From Dryococelus australis (Eukaryota > Arthropoda > Insecta > Phasmatodea > Phasmatidae), in assembly GCA_029891345.1 (NCBI GenBank), contig CM057009.1, positions 312,468,184 through 312,532,183 on the forward strand: a stretch of DNA of 64,000 bases, given 5' to 3'. The stretch's first letter is position 1. Each line of letters begins with the position of its first letter. Under the pieces are notes generated by a model. That model was given only the letters and a program-made list of their open reading frames with translations. It had not been told where the DNA came from and ran no database searches. The position numbers and the translations under genes are program-made. Positions 35,536 through 44,602 of the stretch are shown here, in pieces.

Positions 35536-36290
35536 TGTACTTCTTCTGTTGTGCAGTGTGCGTTCGGCAGTATCAAAACTTGGTCTCCTGCCAAGTCCTC
35601 CAGTCCCGATGTGACACAGGAAGGAGCTGGAGTGAAAGCTGCGATGACTGGTAAGAACGGTATTTATTTACCGAAGTGAAATAAACACTGATGGAAGAGG
35701 TGCTAACTCCTAATGCCCCCACGGAGTATACGGAAGGTTTAACACCCTATCGTTAAACAGGGGAAGGTGCGCTGTGTAAAGGTGGGTGGATTAGGCAGTT
35801 ACTTAATGCGTGTTTTCTCGAGGCGAGCTCTACTCTCAGGTGACTGTCCGTAAGGGACCGAACGTGTCTAAGTGTAACTTCTTGACGTTCGCTGGGTCTT
35901 CCTTAGGATTCTGCTGGAGAGGAACTTCGGTCCTACGACGAGAGCGATGAAACTTAGGAGAGGTTGGAGCCTCGGTACCAGTGACTGGAGCGGTGAGAGC
36001 TCAGGAAGCGATCGAATACTGAGAATAACTGGCGATCAGGACCGCCAAGTCTAATCACTGCCGAAGGTCAGAGCGGGGGTAGCCCGGACCCTCGTGAGGG
36101 GCCTTTGCCATCCAGGCGGTTCTCATGTGCAATGCAGGAGAAAGTAGAAGCCACCCCCCCTCCCCCTCCCACTCCCATCGAAATATTTTAGGCGTACGCT
36201 TTTTTATTTGAAAGGGAAGCCGAGTACTCCCAGCAAACCCTGGTCCCCAATGCCGATTCTCACCCACTCTCCTGCCTGCCGTCCCTTGAA

Positions 36291-36949
36291 TTACGTTGAT
36301 TTAGAAAAAAAGCAGGTCAAGTTATAGACTGGACGGGAGTTTGTTAGACTCCCGGCCAGTCTTTCCTTGTAAAAGTGGAAGCTAAGCCTGAATATCCCGT
36401 GAATTTAATCGCGAGAGGTCTGGGTAAAGGTGTTGCCTGCAGTGAAGTGAGGTGAGGTGATTGTGTAATGAGTTGGTGAAAATATGCTACATATTCTAAA
36501 ATTAGTTGTTCTGTTAAATGAATTTGTATTTCAATCAATCAGTCTCAATTCACTGAGGCGATGTAAGTACCCGAGTCCCAAGACAGGCTGAAATGTATGG
36601 TGACAGCACATGCATATTATACTCTAAGTAATTATAGTATTGCAGTATTATAGTTCTAGCTTATGGCTTCAATAATTAAGTTTTATTACAGTAAAAGTTG
36701 AAATAGGAGGCGGTATTTCCAAGTCACGTAAGAAAGGAGACAGTGCTGCCATCTCTGGGTGGATAAATCAAGACCCCGCCCTCGGGAAGAGTGTGGCCAA
36801 TCGGGAGAGCCCCTGCTAGAGGAGACACTTTCCGAGCAGAAAAGTTGTTTTTAGGCTTAATAATGCGCTGTAAAGGGCGTTGTTATGTTTGAATTGTGTT
36901 ATAAATAGCCGAGTGCAACAAATTATTATCTTGGATGAGTGGGAAACTA
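36291..36949. other. No gene; CCAAT-containing repeat fragment
   Basis: No domain found. 36739-36756 (GACAGTGCTGCCATCTCT) is the exact reverse complement of 44103-44120, and flanking bases including a GATTGGCC box also correspond. This may be a promoter or UTR fragment of a dispersed element. Confidence 0.4.
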
Positions 36950-36997
36950 AATGATTACATCTGAACGGAGCAGTGAGTGTGGGCAGACTGTGCTGTC

Positions 36998-37075
36998 GGG
37001 AACTAGTTTTATTAAAATGGCGGAATTTTGTTCCGGACCGGCAGGAGATTATCGGCTAGAACTGGGGTTTTATAC
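36998..37075 (-). other. Conserved LINE 3' UTR block (LINE A)
   Basis: On the + strand it reads TAGTTTTATTAAAATGGCGG, then AATTTTGTTCCGGACCGGCA. Comparable blocks lie at 43812-43880 (LINE B) and 56691-56760 (LINE C), always just downstream of the coding part. It is a candidate recognition site for reverse transcription. Confidence 0.6.
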
Positions 37076-37219
37076 TATTTTCTTATGTGACGGGGGAGAA
37101 CTGTTGTTTAATTATTCTTGTAATCTAGGCATTTTAGGGCGTCTATTACGCGATTTTATTTCTGGGGAATATTTACCGATTCTTCTAATCACTGGATTAT
37201 TATGCAAGGCGAGTTTATC

Positions 37220-39746
37220 GTAAAATTTATTATTTTCTGAGATAAGTTTATGGCCAATGTAGGGAACTTTTAAAGCGCTATGCAAATCGACTGTTCGTGT
37301 GAATCTACGGGTCTTTCCTATTATTCTTAGATATTTATTTTGAACTACTTGAGGGTGGTAAGACTTTAGTTGAGTATCCCAAGACTTCGTGAGCCATCAT
37401 GGCTGATCTGACTATAGATGTGTCAGTTAAGAGTTTTAATCACGTGGGGGATTGAGGATGTTTTAACAGGGGATAGAGTTGACTAATTTTTGCTGTAGCT
37501 GCAGTTTTAACCTTGTTAACATGTACGCTCCAATGCAGTTTATTAGCTATAGTTAATCCGAGGTATTTAGCTGTTTTACTGTAGGGAATTTCTACTCCAT
37601 AGTATTTAATTGGCTTCATATTTATGTATTTTACTTTTCTAGTGATTAGCAGGGCCTGGGATTTTTCGCCATTGATTTTTATTTTCCAGCGCTCGAACCA
37701 CTGGCTAAGGTCGTCCATTTGTAGCTGTGTAAGAAGATGTGCGAATGGCAATTTCTTATCTTTGGCGTATCTTAAGGTGTCATCGGCATACATTTGAACA
37801 GTTGCATAATTATGCGGGATGTCTGCTGTGTAAATATTGTAGAGGAAGGGCGATAAGGCTGATCCCTGCAGCACGCCTGCGGTGAGTGGGCGGGAAGAAG
37901 ATTCAGAATTTTCAGTTGAAACATAAAATTCTCGGTTTGTGAAATAGCTATGCAGTGAGTGAATATAACAATCAGGGAATTTGAAATTTGTTAGTTTTTG
38001 AAGTAGGCCCGGGTTCCATACCTTATTGAAGGCTTTGGCGATATCCAGAAAAATGGTGATGTTTGGGTTTTTGTTGTTAAGGACTTTACATGTAGCCGTG
38101 ACAAAGTTTGTAAAAGCGTGGGTAGTGGAATATCCAGCCTTGAATCCAAATAGGGCACTTTTTGAATATTTTACTGAAGGGGCTCAGCAGTGATATCGGG
38201 CGCCGGTTTATGGGTAAGCAGGGGTCTTTACCGGGTTTCGGGATTGTAATTACTTTAGCTCGTTTCCAGTCCGTGGGGAAATGGCTGAACTTAAGTATGG
38301 CGTTAAAAATATTGATTATTATTATGCATAAGGCGGGATAGGGTAAGATTTCAAGTAGTTGGTAAGTCATTTTATCATGGCCCGGGGCTTTCATAGGGTG
38401 AACAGATTTTAAAGTAAGCAAAAGTTCTGGTAGGGTTATTAATTGCGGCTTTTTTCTAGGTTCCCTGGCAAGAAAAGCTGCTGTCGTTGTATTAACATCC
38501 CGAGTGAAATTAGAGTCTCCGAGGTCGAGATTTGGAGTAAACTGATCCGCGAGAGAGTTTGCTATGGCTTCTGCCTTATCTATTGGCGCATATTTTAGGC
38601 CTGACGGAGCTAAAATGGGAGTAGAACTTTTAAAATCATTCTTGCCTCGGAGAATTTTTGTTATTCGCCAAAAACCATTAATATTATCTGCTATTTCTGT
38701 GACAAAAGTCTCCCATTTATTTATTCGTAGTTTCGCCAGTTTGGCGCGTAAATCTTTCTTCAGTTTATTGAATCTAGCTTTTAATTCGGCCATCCTGTAT
38801 CTTTGAAATTCGTATCTAGTTTGGTGTTTTTCGGCTAGTAAAAAGTCAATCTCGGGGTAATTTTGTTTTAAAAATTGTCGCCCGGTAAGGAACTGAGTAT
38901 TTTTACCTAACTGGGTTTTGACTGTATTCTGAAATATTTCTATTGCCGGCTCTATATCCGTTTTCTATGTAATATTTAATGGATGCTCCGTGAATATTTC
39001 GTCTATATAGATTTTTAATTGATCCCAGTTAGTCTGTGGTAATTCATTTAAAGTTACTTGGGGGTGTCTAACCAATTCAGTTCTAATTTTGCAAAAGACA
39101 GGGGAGTGGTCAGAATCTAATTCGTCCAGGACTGTTATCTCTAATATGGGGTTTGATAAGTTAGTTATTATTATGTCTAGAACATCTGGCTGGTATCTGC
39201 GTTGAGCTGGGAAAACTGTTGGCCTTTTAGGGGAATGAATTAAATAATTATTCTGTTGCTAGTGGCGTAATAGGCCTTTTAGGTTCATTTCCCTACTATT
39301 CCATGCGGGGATTTTAGCATCCAGGTCTCCCTTGAGTAGAAACGGATATTGTTGCGTGGTTATTTTGTCCAGATCTGCCTCTAAAGTGTTTTCTTGGGGG
39401 ATTGATAAGCCGAAATTAAAGTTATGTGTCCGGTATTTGTTCGAATATTATTGGAAGTGGATTCTAAGTTTTGGCAGTCTGGATTGGCATTTAAATGGTG
39501 GTGGATTTTATTATGTATTAATATCGTTGTGCCACCTCCTTTAGTAACTCGGTCGTTCCTGTAAGCTACGTAATTTTTAAAAGCGCATTTTGTAGTTGGT
39601 TTTAACATTGTCTCCGATATTAAAGCGACTTCAATACCGTACGTTTCCAGTATTCTCTCTAGCTCGCATAGCTGGTCAAAAATGCCATTGCTGTTCCAAT
39701 AAAGAAGGGACAGGGAACTAGGGTTTGGCTGGGTGTTGTGGTCCAT
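37220..39746 (-). pseudogene. LINE A ORF2: endonuclease and reverse transcriptase, broken
   Basis: ORF2 starts at ATG 39746, overlapping the ORF1 stop as TAATG. An APE-type endonuclease follows: LSLLYWNSNGIFDQ at the N terminus, ALISETML near 39620, YQPDVLD near 39190 and a DSDHSPVF motif near 39110. The reverse transcriptase (about 38800-37440) keeps PGHDKMTY, KPGKDP, RRPISLLSPFSKIF, motif A as FLDIAKAFNKVW near 38050, a GVLQGSALSPF block near 37870 and the MYADD catalytic box near 37790. Breaks include stops in the endonuclease, and a frameshift and short deletion near 38175. It would nick target DNA and copy the element RNA. It is inactive here, but the catalytic YADD box is retained. Confidence 0.88.
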
Positions 39747-40006
39747 TAGGGAGCGGCGTGGAACGTGGTGAAAGCCTGCAGCAGCAGCAGCAGCACAGCT
39801 TTTTCAGTGGAGTCTGTGATTTGTGTTGATGCCTCCATGTAGGTGCGGGAGTGCAACATCAATGCCTTTAAATTTGCATCCCGCAGGAAGTCCAGGAGTT
39901 CCCGGTCTTCTCGCATGGTTTCGCCAATTTCACTAATTGGTGCGGCTTGGCGAGGGGAGGGGAAGTGGGCGGGGGTGGGGAGAAGTGGAGAGCGGGCTCG
40001 CGAAAT

Positions 40007-41496
40007 TTGTGTGTTGACTAGGGACTGCTGAAGAAGTGTGTATGTTTGTGTGTTGACTAGGGACTGCTGAAGAAGTGTGTATGTTTGTGTGTTGACTAGG
40101 GACTGCTGAAGAAGTGTGTATGTTTGTGTGTTGACTAGGGACTGCTGAAGAAGTGTGTATGTTTGTGTGTTGACTAGGGACTGCTGAAGAAGTGTGTATG
40201 TTTGTGTGTTGACTAGGGACTGCTGAAGAGGTGTGTATGTTTGTGTGTTGACTAGGGACTGCTGAAGAAGTGTGTATGTTTGTGTGTTGACTAGGGACTG
40301 CTGAAGAAGTGTGTATGTTTGTGTGTTGACTAGGGACTGCTGAAGAAGTGTGTATGTTTGTGTGTTGACTAGGGACTGCTGAAGAGGTGTGTATGTTTGT
40401 GTGTTGACTAGGGACTGCTGAAGAAGTGTGTATGTTTGTGTGTTGACTAGGGACTGCTGAAGAAGTGTGTATGTTTGTGTTTGACTAGGGACTGCTGAAG
40501 AAGTGTGTATGTTTGTGTGTTGACTAGGGACTGCTGAAGAAGTGTGTATGTTTGTGTGTTGACTAGGGACTGCTGAAGAAGTGTGTATGTTTGTGTGTTG
40601 ACTAGGGACTGCTGAAGAGGTGTGTATGTTTGTGTGTTGACTAGGGACTGCTGAAGAAGTGTGTATGTTTGTGTGTTGACTAGGGACTGCTGAAGAAGTG
40701 TGTATGTTTGTGTGTTGACTAGGGACTGCTGAAGAAGTGTGTATGTTTGTGTGTTGACTAGGGACTGCTGAAGAGGTGTGTATGTTTGTGTGTTGACTAG
40801 GGACTTCTGAAGAAGTATGTATGTTTGTGTGTTGACTAGGGACTGCTGAAGAGGTGTGTATGTTTGTGTGTTGACTAGGGACTGCTGAAGAAGTGTGTAT
40901 GTTTGTGTGTTGACTAGGAACTGCTGAAGAAGTGTGTATGTTTGTGTGTTGACTAGGGACTGCTGAAGAAGTGTGTATGTTCGTGTGTTGACTAGGGACT
41001 TCTGAAGAAGTGTGTATGTTTGTGTGTTGACTAGGGACTGCTGAAGAAGTGTGTATGTTCGTGTGTTGACTAGGGACTTCTGAAGAAGTGTGTATGTTTG
41101 TGTGTTGACTAGGGACTGCTGAAGAAGTGTGTATGTTTGTGTGTTGACTAGGGACTGCTGAAGAAGTGTGTATGTTTGTGTGTTGACTAGGGACTGCTGA
41201 AGAAGTGTGTATGTTTGTGTGTTGACTAGGGACTGCTGAAGAGGTGTGTATGTTTGTGTGTTGACTAGGGACTGCTGAAGAAGTGTGTATGTTTGTGTGT
41301 TGACAAGGGACTGCTGAAGAAGTGTGTATGTTTGTGTGTTGACTAGGGACTGCTGAAGAAGTGTGTATGTTTGTGTGTTGACCAGGGACTGCTGAAGAAG
41401 TGTGTATGTTTGTGTGTTGACTAGGGACTGCTGAAGAAGTGTGTATGTTTGTGTGTTGACTAGGGACTGCTGAAGAAGTGTGTATGTTTGTGTGGG
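40007..41496 (-). repeat. 39-bp in-frame minisatellite in LINE A ORF1, about 38 copies
   Basis: The unit encodes QTYTLLQQSLVNT (13 residues) on the minus strand. Units differ by few bases: L to P in about eight copies (GAGGTGTG for GAAGTGTG), Q to K from GGACTTCTG, T to R from GTTCGTG, and single changes elsewhere. One unit near 40480 has lost a base (GTTTGTGTTTGAC), which ends the long open frame at 40447. The array lies immediately after the YTSATRS motif that follows the zinc knuckles. Confidence 0.95.
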
Positions 41497-42600
41497 ACTC
41501 CTGGTTGCACTTGTGTACGAATGGGAAGCTGGGAGTGCCCCGGCATTCAGGAGTTTGGAGTAAGGCCAGATGTCTTTGGCAAGGGAGGGTGCAGGTGCAG
41601 ACATTCTGTGCTGCGCGCTCTGTTCAGCTCTACGATCGATTGTTGCCTGGTGGCGCTGAATTACTTCTATGACTTTGGGGCACTCCTTGGAGGAAGCTAG
41701 ATGAAGGCCAGCACCGCGAGTTCGAACTTTCCTTCGTGTACTCATCCAGGGTGAGAGGGCCTTCGCAGTGAGGGCAGACGGCGGACAGGTGACAGTAGGC
41801 TTTGGTGTGATCAGTGGCATGGCAGTTATCGCATTGGGCAACATCCGACAGCCGTTTTCGGTAGGAGCGGGAGTGAACCACGGTCGTGTCGAGCCGGTCG
41901 ATAGCGAGTAGCGAGGGCGAAGGGTCGTTCCGAGCGGCTGTCACGTTGAAGAGGCGCAGCGGAGTCAGCCCTGTGTGTCCGGGGTTGGAGGGATCTGGAA
42001 TGTTGGAATTGAACTAGTACACGTCCAGCATGTTGTAGCCGCGCTCTGTGAGTTCTCGTTTGGTGGTGCCAGGGTCTGTGTCCGCCGGCAGGCCGAACAC
42101 TACTTTTTGTGGGAGATCCACCGAGTGAGCAAAAGTGAAATAGGGGATGTGGTTAGCGTCGAGGAAATCCGAGGCTGCTTTATATTTTTGTAGGTCTTCA
42201 GCCACAATGTGAATGCCGTTAGGGGCCATTGAGAGTGTGAAACCGGATGCGTGGATCGCCCGAAGATTGGTGACGATTTTCGAGTAGTGTTGTGGGCCTG
42301 GGACTACAAGTCTGTACTGCGGCATTCTCTTGTTCGTGTCAGAGCGCAGTTGAGTTCTGTTGGGAGGAAACCCTTAAGGGCCGGGGGCTTTTCGAGGGTC
42401 TCTGACCTGTCGGAGGGAGCCGAATCGGTTCGAAACCGACACGCCGGACTGAATTGCCTGTGAATGTGCAGTGCGGCTTGTCGCTCGCTCAGTTTTCTTC
42501 GTGCTTTCTCGACTGTCCATTCTTCTTCAGTGCGATGTGTGGTTTCATCTTCCATGTCCATGCCATTGTTGAGGTCGAGCTCGTGCTCGTCTCGCTTTCT

Positions 42601-42621
42601 CGGGGGGGGGGGGGCGGGGGG
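42601..42621. repeat. G-rich run within LINE A ORF1
   Basis: Twelve G, one C, then seven G, read on the minus strand as a polyproline stretch in the ORF1 N-terminal part. Length changes here could cause some of the ORF1 frame shifts. Confidence 0.9.
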
Positions 42622-42998
42622 GGTGTTGTGTTCGTGTTCGGTGTGTCGTTGTGGAATTCCTGGTGAAATTCCGAGGCTGGTATGTGTGTAGAAACTCCTA
42701 GGAAAATGACTTGCACTAAGTCGGCATTTTCTTCGTGTGTCTGGGAGGACAGCTCGACCAGCTGCCGCAGCACGCCCTCCCCCGCATCCTCCACCTTCAT
42801 CCCTTCCAGGACCTGGGTGGTATTGGAACGACAATAGATAGTCAGTTCGTAATAAAAATTACGGGTAAAAAGAGTATTAACTCCTAGACCGATGAACGGA
42901 GGCTCGTCGCTGGCCCAATCGTGCTAGGCTCGAGATGGCCTGTTGTCCAGAGCAACAGGCCGACGAGACTCTCCGTGTGTCCGCGAACTAGAATAGTG

Positions 42999-43001
<3 letters not shown>

Positions 43002-43046
<45 letters not shown>
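43002..43046. repeat. (TC)n microsatellite upstream of LINE A
   Basis: About 22 uninterrupted TC units, in the 5' region of LINE A. The open frames across it (REREREREY on one strand) are artefacts. Confidence 0.97.
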
Positions 43047-43047
<1 letters not shown>

Positions 43048-43169
43048 GGAAAGGCAGGTACGAACACCCAACCGCCAGGAAGGCCAAGCAGCGAGTGGCT
43101 GCGAGGAGCTGGGTGAGGGGGGTGGGGAGGCGAACAGGCCGCGGCCGGTTTTACATCACTGGGACGCTC

Positions 43170-43300
43170 CTCCCTCAGCGCGAGGGTGGATCGGCCCCTT
43201 GTGGAGGACCTTGGCCACCCAGGCGTTTCTCAGTTAGGTTGTGGAGGTGAGGAGAAGATAGCCCCCCCCCCCCCACCTCACCCATCAAAAACACTAAATG
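43170..43300. repeat. Block shared with 36060-36190
   Basis: CTTGGCCACCCAGGCGTTTC, TCAG, GGAGAAGATAG, a run of 14 C, ACCTCACCCATC. It corresponds to CTTTGCCATCCAGGCGGTTC, TCATG, GGAGAAAGTAGAAGCC, a C-rich run and CCCACTCCCATC at 36107-36180. In both places it lies left of a LINE 3' end and right of another element's 5' side. Confidence 0.5.
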
Positions 43301-43790
43301 CTGCGGAGAAAACATTACTGTACAGGATTCCCAGGGTAGCGCCTGGGAGCTGTTTCCATAGCTGTGTTTACTCTCATTTTCCCTACCTATACGGGATAAA
43401 GGAGAGTGGTGAAGTTGATTGAATTAATCAGCGCGGAATTTCAAAGTTCAGGACTTTTGCTGTGTTTGTCGCAAGCCCCTGTGAGGCGGCTAGCGACAGT
43501 GTGGTAAGAATAGCGGAAGTTAATTGCCAAATGAAGTTAAAATAATCGGTTAAAAGCTGTTTCCCATGACTGGAGAGGCGAATGTTTAACAATAAACAAG
43601 TTTCATTGTGATGTGGTGAAGTTAAGTTGCGCGAATATAATTCCAGTGTATTTGTTGTAAAATAATAATAAGTATTGAGAATTAATTTTCTAAAGTTAAG
43701 TAAGAAAAGTTGTCGCATAGGGAATTAAATAATTACGGTATATTTAAATGCATGAGTGTATGTTACTATGTCGAGCGACTCGGCTCGACT
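43301..43790. other. No gene recognised
   Basis: Sequence between LINE A's upstream block and the LINE B 3' region. The 96-codon minus-strand frame at 43428-43718 has no known motif. It might be part of LINE B's 3' untranslated region. Confidence 0.4.
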
Positions 43791-43811
43791 GACTGGCGCG
43801 ATGCAAGCACA

Positions 43812-43880
43812 AAGTAGTTTTGTTAAAGAGGCGAAATTTCGTCCAGGTCCGATCGGAAAATTCCGGCCAGTCTCAGGGTT
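43812..43880 (-). other. Conserved LINE 3' UTR block (LINE B)
   Basis: On the + strand AGTAGTTTTGTTAAAGAGGC, then GAAATTTCGTCCAGGTCCGA, TCGGAAAATTCCGGCCAG. It is closest to the LINE C block. The shared GCATCGCGC (minus strand) to its left also appears in C. Confidence 0.6.
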
Positions 43881-44602
43881 TGTTTTAAGTGAATTGTCGT
43901 TATATTTGGCACCGAGGGCGTGAATAAACTCTGTAAAAGTAGTTTATAATAAGAATTATTTATGTTTGTTATACAATACTCGTAATAATCCGAAAGCAGA
44001 GCTTGGAAACCGAGTCAGAAGTGAGAAGTTAGAGTGCAAGTCGGCCAGAGGGCTCTGATTGGCCGGGGGAATTCTAGGAGGCGCGGCGTTCGGAGTTCCA
44101 CAAGAGATGGCAGCACTGTCGTTATTTACCGAGAACAGTTTTTATACAGTATCGGGAAAATTAAAGTATGATATTTATAGTTTAAGTTGCTGTAATTCGA
44201 TTGATTTTAATAATAAAATGATGCTGCAAAACTTTAAAAGTTAATATCTGGCCATTTATTTAGTGAAATAATTGCGCAATAATTCATAATTTGTGGTGCT
44301 GTTCTGCTTTATGCAAGTGATTTTATAGTAATTGTTGTAGTTGATAAAGAAATTAAGGGCCAATAGTTAAAATTAATATATTTGTGTGTGCTGAAGGCAC
44401 AAAGCAATCAATTGGTGCTTTTATTAATTTAAATACGCGGTTTGTCGCTCGGCAAAGTGTAGTTTAGCTGTAAATATTGTTACGATCGCTCCAGTGTTGG
44501 TCATGGGTAGAAGGGAAACATTTAGGGCATGTATCCGGCTTAAGAGGCTGCAAACGTCGCCATGGCCTCGAGCGTGTATCCAGGTTCTTTCCTGCTTGTC
44601 TG

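Larger units (their letters stand above)
34520..36290 (-). mobile_element. Unrecognised GC-rich element, probably retroelement-derived
   Basis: Base composition changes abruptly from AT-rich to GC-rich at about 34520. The stretch holds one minus-strand reading frame (34684-35106) and, upstream of it, two imperfect ~190-bp direct repeats. Its upstream end (about 36060-36190) resembles 43170-43290, just beyond the 5' end of LINE A. Orientation and layout would fit the 5' part of a LINE with promoter-like tandem units, cut short at 34520. No reverse transcriptase is present, so this remains inference. Confidence 0.4.
39749..42834 (-). pseudogene. LINE A ORF1 (gag-like) with minisatellite, frameshifted
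   Basis: The N-terminal part (42834-42304) is Pro-rich. The PRE_C2HC-like region is in another frame (42325-42014), with KVVFGLPADTDPGTTKRELT and ERGYNMLDVY. Zinc knuckles follow near 41850-41750 (CDNCHATDHTKAYC, CPHCEG). Then comes KECPKVIEVIQRHQ near 41690 and YTSATRSPTQ near 41510, followed by the array of 13-residue repeats. The last part (about 40000-39749) includes EIGETMREDRELLDFLRD and ends HAAP-stop, overlapping the ORF2 start. ORF1 proteins coat the RNA. Frameshifts lie near 42310, 42010 and 41830, and a one-base deletion within the array lies near 40480. Confidence 0.82.
36950..43130 (-). mobile_element. Jockey-clade LINE A, degraded
   Basis: Read on the minus strand: a 5' region (about 43130-42840), ORF1 (42834-39746) with an RNA-binding PRE_C2HC-like part, CCHC knuckles and a long in-frame minisatellite, then ORF2 (39746-about 37220) with endonuclease and reverse transcriptase. 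A 3' untranslated block (36998-37075) is shared with LINEs B and C. The motif GCTAGGCTCGAGATG at 42918 is shared with LINE C (60841). I see no clear poly-A tail or target duplication, so the ends are approximate. Confidence 0.85.

Noticed and set aside
40007..41496. Possible CRISPR array
   Set aside because: Units follow each other without unique spacers, code in frame for an ORF1 protein and lie in a eukaryotic LINE.
42884..43250. Frames with Arg-Glu or Ser-Leu repeats
   Set aside because: Translation of the (TC)n tract.
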